Of a stretch of DNA of 64,000 nt, positions 23,301-36,200 are shown piece by piece. The position numbers were made by a program, and so were the translations under genes. Source of the DNA: Takifugu bimaculatus (lineage: Eukaryota > Chordata > Actinopteri > Tetraodontiformes > Tetraodontidae); NCBI GenBank assembly GCA_004026145.2, contig CP034977.1:95043-159042 (forward strand). The letters are read 5' to 3'. Each line of letters starts with the position of its first letter. The stretch's first letter is position 1. The notes beneath the pieces were generated by a model. The model made no database searches. It was not told where the DNA came from and was given only the letters and a program-made list of their open reading frames with translations.

Positions 23301-24363
23301 GGCCAAGAACATCGCTACCAGTTTACACGAAATGTGCTCAAAGGTTGGTGGCTGCGATTTAAGACGGGGAGAAACAGAGTGTTGGCTCGACTGTTGAAGA
23401 ATATTCTTTTTCATCTCCCTGCAGATCATGATGGAGCGAAAGGCGTCCAGACGAGGAGTGACCAGGCTCAACTCTGACCCCGCCAACCACATGGTCCCCG
23501 AAGGTATATTATATATATAGGGTATATAAAATATAATAAAAAAAAGAGATATTCACAATTATAATCTTGCCTTTCCAGAATTTCCTGCCCCCAAAAACGA
23601 GAACTTCCAGCAGTTCCAGGTTTATTACCTTGGAAGTGAGGTGGTCTCAAAGCCAGTTGGTGAGAACACATCTTCTCACGCTCATCTCGGTGGTTTCCTG
23701 CTCTAGATCTGATGCACCGTAATTGTGTTTCCTACAGGTATGGATGTCATCAACGATACACTGGAGACGGCAGTGAGCGGCAGAGTCAAAAACAACTGGA
23801 TCCCAGTTCATGTCAACGTTGCACCAGCCACCCTCACAATAACTTCGAAACAGGTATCAAGTACCACACTGACTGAACGTTTGGATCCCGTCCAGAAGGT
23901 TAATCCGTCTGTCGGTCGTGTGTGCGATGCGTCTCTAACCCCAGGATGAGGAGGTGCTGTCGGAGTGCAGGGTGCGCTTCCTGTCCTTCATGGGTGTAGG
24001 AAAGGATGTCCACACCTTTGCTTTCATCATGGCAGAAGGTCCCAGAGATTTCACCTGCCACATGTTCTGGTGTGAACCCAACGCTGCCAGTCTAAGCGAG
24101 GCCGTGCAGGCTGCCTGCATGGTGAGTTTTAAACCCCCCTCCGGGCCAATCATTTGTCCGATTCATTTAAAAAGATCTACTTCAAGGTGTTTGCTTTCTT
24201 TCCAAAGCTCCGTTACCAGAAATGTTTGGATGCCCGTCCACCCGGCCTGGCCTCCTGCCTGCCCACTCCGCCCGCCGACTCCGTGGCCCGACGGGTGAAG
24301 AAGGGGGTGCAGAGTCTGCTGGGCAGCTTTAAGAGCTACAGGTCAGGCTCTCAGTCCCCCTGA
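20305..24363 (+). CDS. apbb1: Amyloid beta precursor protein-binding family B member 1 (Fe65)
   Basis: Fourteen coding exons: 20305-20935, 21540-21745, 21819-21878, 22026-22105, 22211-22277, 22356-22502, 22577-22704, 23113-23118 (microexon), 23228-23343, 23425-23503, 23579-23659, 23738-23853, 23945-24121 and 24208-24363. The start ATG is in a strong context (ACCATGG). An acidic N-terminal region contains the Fe65-typical NAKWVKEGQNQLR. The WW domain lies at about residues 224-256 (GWMRVRDTSGTYYWHIP, TTQWEPP). PTB1 starts near residue 349 (CFAVRSLGWVEM), and PTB2 near 515 (FQVYYLG, APATLTI, HMFWCEPNAASLSEA). Fe65 links the APP intracellular domain to nuclear and cytoskeletal partners. Total exon length is 2050 nt. 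One extra T at about 23280 (TGTCAC-T-GTTTTCC) breaks PTB1; without it the frame is 682 codons plus stop. Confidence 0.96.
22984..22997 (-). promoter_or_regulatory. CTCF-like motif in an apbb1 intron
   Basis: The minus strand reads CCAGAAGAGGGCAG, 13 of 14 matches to CCASYAGRKGGCRS. It lies in the long intron before the microexon. Weak evidence on its own. Confidence 0.25.
23113..23118 (+). other. apbb1: 6-nt microexon of apbb1
   Basis: The exon GGAAAG is bounded by a TGAGCAG acceptor and a GTATAC donor. With its neighbours (AG before, GGATTT after) it restores GR-E-R-DFAYVARD, as in mammalian Fe65. In mammals a 6-nt exon at this place in PTB1 is known to be neuron-enriched. Skipping it keeps the frame and removes two residues. 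Confidence 0.85.
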
Positions 24364-26550
24364 GGTGGATCTCCACTCCATTAAACACCGAGTCCATCCC
24401 CACTGTCCCCCCGTCAGCCCTCCCTCACAGTTCCGCCTTAACCGTCGATCACACTTACCTATTATGTGTAGTTGTTGGAGAAAATGTGTCTGAAATGATC
24501 GTGTTTTCTGACTTTTAAAATCCTGTCTTTAAGCAGATGAACCTCTCCATCTCTACATTTTTGTCGCTTGGATTATTTCCAAGCACTTTTAACCGAAACG
24601 TTGCTCTGAATGTTGCTCATGGATGTAAGGTATTAAATGCACTCACTAGAATTAGCTCGAACTAGAAAGAGATTGTTAGTTCCTCTCACGGAAATGCTCC
24701 CGATTCGTCCTCTTTTGTACTCTGCAGGTACTGTAACTCAGTCATCGTCAGTAAACCCTCTTAATATTGACTCTATATTCTAAACTGCCATCACAGCCGT
24801 CTCTGACTCACCCTAGGATGTAATGCAAGAGATGTAGTCGTCTCAGTGCCACGTAGTTACACGTCTCAGCCCACCACAACAATGTATTTTAGTCTTCCAA
24901 AGAAACGTACGGTCATCTGTCATAGTGAGCAACCACCGGTCCGAGTGTATCGTGTCATTCTGCATGAACATTTGCAAGTTCAGTGCTCGTGTGCAATAAT
25001 CTGACGTTCCTTTACTGTGTGGTAGTACGGATGCCATGTGATTATTTGTTGAACACGAGAGGCTGGGGAGTGTGAGGCTAACGGAACAACAAAGCCATGT
25101 TTAAAAATCAATACTTTGTGATAGAAGTATAGTAATAATACCTCTGGTCATTTCCAGAACAGTACTGTAGAGCTGGATGCGTCGCTGCCGTACAGTCGTT
25201 GCTGCATGCTTGTCGTGATTAAAGGGATCGTTCACCCAAAAGCAGCCAAATCAGACACAATTGTCTCATTCTAAAACAAGTACAAAATTCCTTATTCCTG
25301 TATTTGGCAGAACATGGTGTTATCGTCATGTTTTCACCCCAAACACGATGCGATTTGCTGCTTTGGTCAGGGGTTTTTTCCTCGAATGTTCAGGGCCGGT
25401 GCCGATGGATTCCTTCAGGGCCGGGGTTTTTCCTTGGGAGAGAAATGTTGGCATCGACTCTTTAAGAGTCCTCAGCAGTCAAATGGGGAAAAGAAAATAT
25501 TTTTATTGTATCTAAATGTGTCGAAGGAGTGAGAATCAAAGGTTTGTTGATTTTTATTTGTTTTCCCACCCCCTCTCCATCCTGAACAAGGAAAAACCCT
25601 GAAAGCCAGTGGTGTGTGTGCGTGTGTGTGCGTGCGCCGTCCGAGGAGACGGGAGTCGGTGTGTTGTCTCGTGTGTCATAGGCATGTCTCTCTCTAGTTT
25701 GTATCCGTGTAAATCATAAGCTAGCAGTAGAAAGTTAGGCTCCCTGTCAGTTCCTTCCCTCTAAAAAAGACAGCAGGTTGATGTATCTAACGTTTGTGTA
25801 TATGAAACTCGGAGATATTCTCTTCTGTTGACCATTTTTATCTGTCTCTCCTCCTTTTATTACTCCACACACTAAAAATGCACAGGACCGTTTTTTCACG
25901 CCTATAACATTTACTTTTTATAAAGAAGACACTAACTCGTAATGGTGCGTTTTATCCGTGTGTCTGTCGGTGATCTGTACTGTAGCAGTCATTTACTGTC
26001 AAAGATGCAGTTTGTAAGATTGAATTTCTTTGTTTTTTAACTCCTCTTTTTCCAGATACCTGCTAAAAAATAAGACAAAAGGAGATTAATGCTAAAACGT
26101 TACTCAACTCCCATCCCACGCTGCATTTGTTGATGTCATTGGCCCGATTAAACATAATTTTTAGCTTTTTATTGGCTAGTTTATAAAATCCAAACACTTA
26201 TCGTTAAACGTTGATCAGAAAAAAAGGTGAAAAAGCAGCTTTTCCCCCTCTTTTTGTGTCCTGACCTAAATAATCCTGCAGAATCTCCTAATCCTGGAGG
26301 TCTCACTCTTACCAGCTGCCTCTTTGTGTTAGAACACTATTGGAAAAACACAGACTGAACCTCATGTTACTGCCTTCACTGTCACGTCACACAATATTTG
26401 CTTGTCAACTATTTTGGCTGCGTCCGGTCGGTGGCGACACTGAACATGTTGATCAAAAGCAGATTAATTTATTTCTTTTATGTAAATTAGGTGTATAAAA
26501 TCTGTGTATATAAAAGTCACTGCACAATAAATGTGATCATGTCATCAGGT
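24364..26550 (+). other. apbb1: apbb1 3'UTR
   Basis: About 2.2 kb of AT-rich sequence follows the stop without any supported frame and ends at an AATAAA (26526-26531). A TG/CG-rich microsatellite lies at about 25610-25640. A near-CTCF sequence (GCGCCCCCACCTGGTGG) lies just beyond the 3' end at about 26589-26605. Confidence 0.65.
26526..26531 (+). terminator. apbb1: Poly(A) signal of apbb1
   Basis: AATAAA followed by a TG/T-rich stretch (GTCTTTCTGTGTTGGG), which fits a downstream element. Confidence 0.55.
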
Positions 26551-27050
26551 CTTTCTGTGTTGGGTTCTTGTTTCTTTCTTCCTATCTAGCGCCCCCACCT
26601 GGTGGAGTCTGCATGAGGAGAGCTACTCCTTGTTTTGGATTTCACAGATGAAAGGTGGCTGAAGTGGGAGCCACAAAGGGAATAATTGGCTTCCCATTGG
26701 GGGGGGGCAGACAGGGGTCCCTGGACACATCAAGGCCCTGACTGTTATCACTTCCTTCTTTTGAAGAGGCACCCTGGGTCTGCCAAAAGTGGTGGCCTTT
26801 TGTTCACAAAAAGATGAGACTGGGACTACTGGGTGAGCTCATTTAGCTTCATATGAAACCCAGCAGTTGCATCATGGGTAAAAACATGCACGGGGATGCT
26901 TCCCCTCTTCGTCTCCTTTAATTTCAGCCCGTCAGGCTAAACCAAACATGCACAACAGGAGCAAACACACTTGTGTAATTCCTGTCATCTTTTGTGCTGC
27001 ATTGCGGGTCCAGTTTTCACCGGCTGTCAATCACAATCCCCCCAGTTTGG

Positions 27051-27115
27051 CCCACAGAGGAGCTAATCACAATTCTAATTATTCCCATCGCCTAATTATG
27101 CATGTGGCATTTGTT
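27051..27115. promoter_or_regulatory. Homeodomain/octamer-site-rich block (candidate CNE)
   Basis: CTAATCAC, CTAATTATT, CTAATTATGCAT and GTTTAAT are packed within 65 bp. The third combines an ATTA core with an octamer-like ATGCAT. This is typical of vertebrate conserved non-coding elements, but conservation cannot be tested here. Confidence 0.3.
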
Positions 27116-28885
27116 TAATGGGGAATGATTGGGGGGTAATGAAGGTGTAGTCTTGTGGAACGTCGGAGAGGCGACTGGCTGCCTCCTCTTACCGGGTATT
27201 TCAATCTCATCAAATCTCAGCGCGGATGAGGAGGGGGGGGGCGGTGTCTCCAACCTGGTGTGGAGCTGCAGAAGCGGAGAGATGATGGAAATCCCTGCAG
27301 GGCTCCTCACAAAGGCGCCCCTTTGAAGAAGTATCCACATCCTCTGCAGCCTATTATTTCAAATCTGTCTTTTTTAAATATATATTTATATTTCTCTGCA
27401 GACGCTTGTTGAGTGCGGAGCTTTGGACGTCAAAGCAAAGGCAACTTGTGTTGGATGCTCGACGGAAAAGGCGCTTTGAAATATAACAATTCCACACCGC
27501 CGCGGATCCCACATGCATGATAATGTGAGACGCGTTGAAATGAAGTCACAGCTGATATTGGGGGGGGGGCATGACAGAAGCTGTGCGGCTGCAAATGTTG
27601 GTGCCGACTCCGTTGGCACCCTCGGGCGCTCATTTGGGGATTAAGCGGTTTAATCTGGAAATGTTGGGTAATTCATTCTCTCCTAAATAACACGGTGATT
27701 GCTTTGCTGGAAAGAGCAGGAAGCAGCCCACTGCTGGTGCTGGTAATAACATCTGCGGCAATCCCCACGGGGGGTGGGGGGTGGGGGTGTCTTTCCTCAC
27801 TCTTCTCGTCCGTACTGTCGTGTTTTAAGCACAACACGGATGTTTTAAGTTACCACAAGGCTAAAAAGCTCTTTAAATTCAATCTATCATTTCAATTTGA
27901 CAGTACCTTCCAAGGCCGATAGGGGGCATCACATCACCACAGCTCTTCTTTAAGTCACCCGTTTTCTTTCTAAATTGGGTTTTTGGATCTGCGTAACTGC
28001 CACAACTGTCCAGTCTGTTCACAGCTGGAAACCAGTCAGCTTCAGACTGGTTGCAACCTGTTTGAGAGACTCTAATTTGCCCCTTTTTTGTAGAGGTGAA
28101 AGGTTAATTAAACTATTTTAACAGGGAGAATTCCACTTTTGCATCTGGGTGCATTAAGAATGCAAAAACAGGAAGTTTCTTTTTCATTAATCTACAAAAA
28201 ACATAAATTATCCAGGAACTGGAAGATGCAGGATTAATAATAGGTAGGTGGTGGGCAGAAAAGCATCTTCAGCAGAATCTTCTCAGCCGCTGGAACAAAG
28301 CAGACATCGATATTTCTGAGCTGCGCTCATCTCACAGGCGCGAAGATTAAAAGTCAGATTAATTTATTCACAGGCAACAACTTCCCCGCGAGGTTCCCTT
28401 CCGCAGATCCCACCAATCCGGCGGCCTGAAGCCTCCCCGGGCGTTGCTGCAGCAAATTGCGTCGTTACTTTGCAAATTTGTTCAAGCAATCAGCTGGGCC
28501 TCACTCGAGGCGCCCGGCCGACAACGGGAATGATTAAAATCCTGGGCGCCGCGCCTCCTGCCACTCGGGACCGGGATGAGAGCAGCATCACAACTAAGCC
28601 TTAGATTACGCGCCACTGTTACCTCCCCCGTGTTCCTACCGCCACTCTTTTGCTCCTGCCCTCATCTGCCCCCCCCCCGTTTCATCATTTGGAGACGTAG
28701 TGACGAGATCTGACTGTTCCAGACAAAAGGTGAAGGCTGGTTGTTTCTGACGGAGGCCCAGAGACGTCCCTGCGGGTCATCTGTCATCCCAGAGCACATC
28801 CGCCATCAACGGTGGAGTAGAAAACCTTGATTTTTGAGATGAAATATGCAGAACGTGATGATGGATCAGCAGTGATAGTCCTTTA

Positions 28886-28886
<1 letters not shown>

Positions 28887-28917
<31 letters not shown>
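28887..28917. repeat. (TG)n microsatellite
   Basis: About 15 uninterrupted TG units. Confidence 0.95.
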
Positions 28918-28919
<2 letters not shown>

Positions 28920-31900
28920 AGGTGCTCAGATTTGATGATGAATCAAGGATCAGAGTGATTTTGTCAGGTTTTTCTTCAGCTGTGCACCAAAAAATACATG
29001 AAAATGACCCCAGCAGCTGAAGGCGGCGGCCTGGCTTGTTTTATATTTATCAGTTTCTCCTCACATGTTGAATTCCAGCGAACGAGGGGGGGACCTGATG
29101 GGAGCCGAGGGGAGGAGGAGCGGGCCGTGGAAGCTGTGCTGGGGGGGCCAATCCAGCCCTTATCTGACCCGCTGTGACCTGATTGGGACTCAAACCAAAC
29201 CATCGGATCAGCAGAGGGCCAGTTTAACCACCTCATTGTTGAGTGTCTGCGTTGTCCTTGTTCTGATCCCATCTCCACTATCCAGCTGTCCTCCACTCTG
29301 ATTACTCTGGTGTCCTCCAGCTGTGTCCACGCGTCCTGTGTTTCACCCTCCCCACTCATCCTTTGGAGCCTGCGTCCATCGGTACGTTCCACTAAGTAAG
29401 TACTTTTGTTTCCAGAGTTTTTCCTGACCCTGAACTCAACACTACACTCTGTCACTGGTATCAGTGGCAGCTAACAGGCTGCCCCCCCCCAACACACACA
29501 CACCCTCCATCACCTTCAGGCGGTTTTCTGTTTGCAGGTGTATCAAATACCACAAGTGTTTGTCTCCATTTCATTTCAAAGTCAAATTACTCCTGGAAGT
29601 CCTGCCAATAATGTGGGTTAATTGCTGGAGATGGCTGGATGGCTTCCAAGCAGTTCATCCAATTTCCATTTAAATTGAGCCATCGGAGCGTGACGTGGGC
29701 GACTCTTGGCCCCCGCGACACCGGCGCTCCGCTGTGGCCGCGACGCTACGGAGGCCCGTTCACAGGTGACGCGTGCACGCTTGTTGGGCTTGTAAATAAT
29801 ACCAGGATGCAGCCGTGTGCATGGCTGGTTTGTTCTTTCAGGCTCAGACATGATTGATCAAGGTTTTCCTGTTGCAAACTGGGATATTTCTGGTATCGGA
29901 GCGCCGGTTTGCTTCCGTCTCTGCGGGATTCTTTGGGTTTGTTTTTTTTTGGATCTCCTGCTGTTCCTCATTTAAGCCGCTTCTTCAAAGCTTTCCTTCC
30001 GTCTCCTCACCTGTGGACTCTAATGAGGCCTGATTATCTGCCACCACCGCTGCACACGCGCCTGCCCCACGTGCAATTTGGGAGTGGAGTCGAGCTTTTA
30101 TCACACTGCTGGTGAACACATGAACTCTCTGCCCTTCTGCTACTGACTGCAGCAGTTTGAAAGCACGGAAAGCGCCGCATTCGATTTCCATTGATCGGAA
30201 ATGCTCCGGTCGCAATCTGGTCTCAATCAAAGGAAAAATCAAGCGCTGACGTTAACGTTGCAGAAGACAGAGCAGATTTGTCCCAATGAAACAGGACCAA
30301 TGGAGAGAAATGTACTATTGTGACCTAGGAAGTGGGCATAAAGGCCGTTATTACAGGTATTATTCCTCCAGAGCACCGAGCTCATGAGGGGATGGCGGCG
30401 GACCTCCGGCAGCTGGTGGCGTCTCAGCGGGGACGGCTGGCATCGCTCATTCCCTCGCAGGGCAACTGCTCATAAAATCCATAGTCTCATCGATTAGCTC
30501 CTTTCTAAAAATGGGGCCGTTGTCAGACGCATTGTTTCTAGATCGAAAAGGAGTTAGCCAACGTCTACGGTCAATTATAACCCCCCCCCCCATTAATCAG
30601 AGACCGGCTCTCCCACCAGCTCCCTCCGTGTGTCCCGGGTCAAACCATCGCCTTTGCTTTTATTTCCCTGACCACCCCCCCAGGTCATCATCAAAAGGGA
30701 GGCTTCTTCTCTGTGCATGCGGTGATGTCAAGAACAACATGAAACACTTTACTGACCCCCCCCCCCCCAATCCCCGCCGCTCGCACCCTCAGACAGGTCA
30801 GGGGGAGAAAATGGAGGTCAGGTTTGGCACCAACACACATTATTCTAAGACACTGAATAATGGTGGGGGGTGGGGGGGCAGTGTGTTTTCCTTTAATCAA
30901 GTTAAAGGGTCAGTTTACCCATTTTTAGAGGAACTGAATACTTTGGTATCAGCTCAAGAATATTTGAACAAACCAAAACCAGTTCCATTTACTTCTGCGT
31001 TAATGCTCATGAAACGGCCGTTTAATCCACGTGCGACCTGTCATCAAAATAAGCATTTTCCAATATTTACGTTTCACATTGTGCTGTTTGCCACCCGCCA
31101 TGTTTGGGAAGGACTACACGCACACGCCTGGCTAGAGGCTGATTAGGACCCAGACTCTGGTGTCTCTACGTGGGCCGTTGTCCTTCAGCTGCCCTTGACT
31201 TGATCACACCGGGCCTGAGGCGTTTGGATGAGGCGTTGCCCCCCCGCCCCCCACCCCCCTCCAGGCACCCTTCCCCCAAGGTCGCTCTGCAAGTTGTCTG
31301 TCTGTCTGAGCAAAAAAAACATGCACATATACATATAGATGTGTGTGTATGTGTGTTTTGTTCTGCACTGTGATCTTCACACAGGTTACTAAAACAAAGG
31401 CTCTCTTATTAATATTTATAGCTTCTCTGATGGGACGGGATCAATATAGAGAGGAAAAAACTCCCCATCCATCTTCTTCTGCACCTCCTCCGTCTCTTCT
31501 TTCCGTCTCTTTGATGTTAGAGACGAAGTTTTAGACAGGAATTGGGCCCGTGCGTGAGCGATGGAGATCAGCGCTCGCGTGCTGTTTGGCAGCCTGGTGG
31601 ACAACACCTCCCCCTACATGTCTGTCATGGGACAGATGCTCCGCGTCCACAGGCAACAGCACCGTCTCCGCCCTGACCCCGCCGTCTGGGTGTAGGTACA
31701 GTGGGTGATAAAGATGGACACCTCCTGATAAATGAGCCCTGGCAGCTCCATCACCCCCTTGTGATGGGCTTTATTAACAGAACAGGGCCCGTCGCAGCTT
31801 CCGCACAGAACAGCGGGGCGGAACAGGGCGGTAACGAGCCCGTCCTGCCGCGGGAGATTAGAGTCAACGCTCTGCTCATCATTTCAGTTTTAATGAGTGT

Positions 31901-32636
31901 GGCCAGCGAGTCAGACAGAAGGCAGCACTGGGAATCTGAAGGTTGATCCTGGTCCAGGAAGGTCCGTGCTCCAGATGTTTTAGTACTGTAGGGATGTGTT
32001 CTGTTGCTCTGCAATTGATGCTAACGCTAGTTAGTTTGGTGTCATTTTTAGCTGTCACTCACTTCCATTAACTCACATCTCAACCTGTTTTTTCCGGCTG
32101 TTGATGCTCTGGAAAGACATTTTCTTACAGACTGCAGCTTCTTTATTGGTGGATCTCCAAGATGCTACCCAGTGAATTAGACGGGAAAATCAGCAAATAC
32201 GGCGCCGCTTAAAAGACAGCGCTCCCGTCCAGTCTTTAGCCACGCAAGGACAAAAGTATTAATCGGACCAGTGGATTTCCCGGGCCGTGCGGCGGGAGGA
32301 GGCGCGGCGAGGCGAGCTGGCTAGGTGATGAATGTCCTCACTTCTGCGCGCTTCCAAAGTACAGTTTATCCGTGAGGAATGGAGCGGTGTGAACACGGGC
32401 AGGGAGGAAATTGCCTTTTCCATTGACCTGCAGCCAGGGGTGAGGTAGCGAATGGAAAGCGATATGAGAGTGTCTGCCCACCGAGGTGATGAATACAGGC
32501 TTAAATTAGAGGAAGAGGGCTTTCAATCTCCCTGCACTTCGACTTTCCCCCCATTCTCACCACGCTAAATTGTTTTTTCGTCTTTTGCGCCGCGGCCTGC
32601 TCCGATTTTCCTTAATCTCCTCCTCCTATTTTTTCA

Positions 32637-32683
32637 GTCCCTCTCTGGGTCTCTTTTTCGGTCCCTCTCTGGGTCCCTCTGTC
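32637..32683. repeat. Two-copy tandem repeat, about 24 bp
   Basis: The unit TCCCTCTCTGGGTC occurs twice, separated by TCTTTTTCGG. Confidence 0.7.
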
Positions 32684-33216
32684 CGCCAGGCTTGTAGGGC
32701 TGTGCGGGTTGAGGGTTTGAGCTGGGTGAGGTCAGGAGGGCGGGGGCAGCATTTGCAGATGGGACAGAAAGCTGAGGCAGCGCGGCCTTCATGGGGAGGC
32801 GTGACCTTGAGCAGGAAGACAAAAGATAGGGATAGAAGCCGTGGGGGGGCTTGAAGGCCTCTGCGCCCTCTTCATGCGCTTGTTGTTGGCATCCGGTGTT
32901 TTCCTCCTAACGGATTAAAGCAGAGCCCCTCGTGAATCACTGTGAAGGCGCAGGATATCACAACGCCCAGCCAGATAAACAAATCAGCCATTAAAACCGG
33001 CTTTACTGTTTATCGCTGCAGTGTTTTATGTGTTTCAGTGGCCGCACGTTCATTAACACCTAATATAACAACCCAGCTAATATACGTTCCTGCGCTCGTG
33101 TGACGGTGATCCCGGAACACGAGATCCATAATCTCTTGTTTAATCCCGTCGCAGTAATTTATGCAGGCTGCGTTTGCAGAGATTCTCCGAATAATACGGC
33201 AACAACACCCCCCCGC

Positions 33217-33239
33217 CACACACACACACACACACACAC
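33217..33239. repeat. (CA)n microsatellite
   Basis: About 11 CA units directly after a C homopolymer. Confidence 0.95.
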
Positions 33240-36200
33240 GCAATCCCTGTGGGGCATGAGTGCTGGAATCATACGTGAGAGGAATAAAATCCCCGCGTCA
33301 TGGAGCTGATGGACCGCTAAACAAGGACAAAAGCCTGTTGGTCCGTTTCCAGTTTTAACCGACGTGAAACTTGATATTTTGTGGGAAGCTCTTTGAATTT
33401 TAGATGCATTGTGCGACGCAGCGCTTTGCTCTCTTATTCAGACCGAGTGCAGATGACCCCCCCCCCCCATCCTGAACGAGAGCACCACAGCCACGACCCT
33501 CTGTGGTCACCTGTGGAGATGCAGGAATCCTGGAAAGGTTTGTTCTTTTCCACTTCCACCACGTTCGCACGCCTGCCCCCTGCAGGAGGTTAAGTCCAAC
33601 ATTACTATTCTCCTGTTGCAGCGTGAACATTTTTTTAAATTTAATCCTTGTTCAGATCTTTGAATTGGAGATGCCTGCGACACCCGTGCACCAGTCACAT
33701 AAAATCAGGTGTCGGCTCATTTTTTGTCTCCACTCCGGATTGAGAGCTGCTGTACAGACAGCCCCCTACAGGGCGGCGGCTTCCTGCGGAGACGGGGCCT
33801 GTTCTGAATCGCACGCATGCGGGAATGCTAATGCTAATTTATGGTCAACCAGGAAGCGGCAGCTGCTTTTGATGTCCCTCTGATATCAGTCTGGCGTGTT
33901 TAATTGTTGATCAGGGCGCTTCCGTCCAGTACGAACAGAAGCTTGGCTGCATTTTCCCCCAATTGGAGGAGAAATACGGAGGACATTCCGTTGTGCTGAC
34001 ATGCAGGATGTACAAATAATGCCCTCTTGAGCAGCGTTCCATACATCACCGGAATGAATCTCATCTCATCATTGACTGAGATTCGCGGCCATTCATCTCC
34101 GTGAGTGATGAGCTGCGTTTAGATCCGTGCTAGCTCAACCTTGGCCCCCCTTTAGCGTCTCAAACCTCCCGCGTTTGTTCTTTTCCTTGTCTGAGCGCAG
34201 CCCACTGGGACAGCAGACACGAGGTTAGAGCGAACCGCGCACGCCTGCTTTGGCACCGCTGAAGAATGGGCAGAGACAAGCACGGCGAACAGATGGCGGC
34301 CGATCTGTAATTGAAGGTCTCGGGCGCAAAATGATACACTCGCCGAAATCTCGCTCGGGGAAACGGCGCGATCTTCGCATTAGCAATAGCTGCACATTCG
34401 CAGGTTCCAGCGTCTGGCGAAGGGTTCAAATGTTGCCATTTAGCACCATTAGTCTGCAGTGGTGTCGGTGTCGGCGGGTGCGCTCGCAGACTGCTTAATT
34501 ACCGGTCTAATCCACGCCGCCATGAAGATGGACAAAGACAGTTAAGCAGGATGAGCCTGTAATGGCTCCCAAACTGAGAGCCAGGTCCGTGGGGGCCCCG
34601 GAGGGACTCACCTGTGATTCAGCCTTCTCACTTTCGTACGTGACGGCTTGGCATCGTGGCATCAGCCCCCCTCCCCCGTGACCCTGGATGCTCCCTCTTC
34701 TGTAGGAGGCTGCATAATTGTCTAATTAAATGGGGAGACAACAGCCCCAGAATGCCTCATTAAAGACGCCGCTCCATCAGCTCCCGCCTCGCTGCGGGTT
34801 TTTTTTGTTAGACGGGACACCCGCTCGTTTTGGCAGGAAAGGTCAAATGAAGAACTGCAGGAGATGCTGCGGCGTCCCTGTGGCATCCCTCGGCGCCTTC
34901 ACGGGCGCCTACAGCGGCAAATAAAAACAAAAGTCATCTGAAATGTGAAATACGAAACCTTACGGCGTGAATTGAATCACATCAGGGGGGCAAAAAGGGT
35001 ACAAAGGTTTGTGCCGCTATCGTGCCGGTAAAGCTCGTCTCGTTTTTCGTGTGTGTGTTAATGAGGCGCGGCCTGATGAATAATTTCAGCGGATAAATGA
35101 GCCAGGTTGAAGCTGCCTATAAATGAGCCCCGTTCCAACAAAAGAATCCCCTGTGACTTCAGACGAGTTTGTGAATCTAGCAAAATAATTAACGCGGAGA
35201 TTTACACCATCGCAGGCGCGTGGTGCGATAACCAGGCCTGCGGATCATGTGGTCTTTACAGGTCGTGTTGATTAAAGTGTTGCGTGCACGTGTGCCCCAG
35301 TGAGAATACAGGGGGGGGGGGATATAATATACAGTAAATATCTCTGGTTGATGGCGTTTACTTCAGGAGATATATAGAAATAGGTAGTGTTTGCTGTCCA
35401 GCTAGTGCTAACTGTAACCTTTCCAAGTCCTATTTCATGGGGTCAAAGACGTCTCCCTGCATCCTTCGCCACTGGTCCCCCCCCCCCTCAACGAACGCAG
35501 GTGCCACCTGTCATGAATATTTGAGAGGTGCTGGGGTTTAACATACGTCCCATCTGAAATGTCAGCGGCTGACAGAGCACTTGGTTCCACGTTCCAGGGG
35601 TGTTATTTAATCTCCCGTCCGGATGTAAACGCGATCAACCGGGCGCCTGAGAGCCGCAGCAGCTCCTGTGGCTGCCACATATCAACCACGCTGCCTGACA
35701 ATCTACTCATAACCACATAGATTTTGTGTCAAAGCCTAAAAAGCTTGAATTTTGCCTTTGGGTATTGGGGCGAACAACCACGGCGGTGGGAGTGACGGCG
35801 CGAGTACACTTTAGAAAGTCCTGTCTGGTATCAGGAGGGTGGTGGCTGGGGGTCAAAGGTCATTCGGGACTGAAACTGTCCTTCCTGAGCCAGATTAGTT
35901 CCTTTCTCAGTTATTATGTGAAGCGCTGTGACCCCGGCTGTCATATGAAGACCCTCATGATTAACTTTCCAATATAAGACTTATTTAAAACCAACACTTT
36001 TCCACCTTTGTTGTACCTGTCCAGAAAATGAAATTAGACCCTTGAGCCCCAGGTGAGGTGGATAAATCCATATTAGTCGCCGTAAAACCTCTCAGAAAAC
36101 AAGCGCGCGGCTGAACAACTGAGCTGAGATTTACAGCCGACTTTACGTGGGTAATTCGGTTTATGTATTTAGCCCCGATGTTGATGGATGATTGGGGCTT

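Larger units (their letters stand above)
26551..36000. other. Gene-free interval 1
   Basis: No recognisable coding exon on either strand. Open frames of up to 211 codons (30511-31146) and 159 codons (28976-29455, minus) cross homopolymers and show no family motif, so they are probably chance. The interval holds a (TG)n repeat at 28887-28917, a (CA)n repeat at about 33217-33239, a short tandem repeat at 32637-32683, many runs of 8-12 G or C, and homeodomain-site-rich blocks (27051-27115). Confidence 0.6.

Noticed and set aside
28976..29455. 159-codon minus-strand open frame
   Set aside because: No motif, domain or splice context; composition reflects a GC-rich stretch.
30511..31146. 211-codon plus-strand open frame
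   Set aside because: Runs through several C and G homopolymers and has low-complexity proline stretches; no conserved motif.
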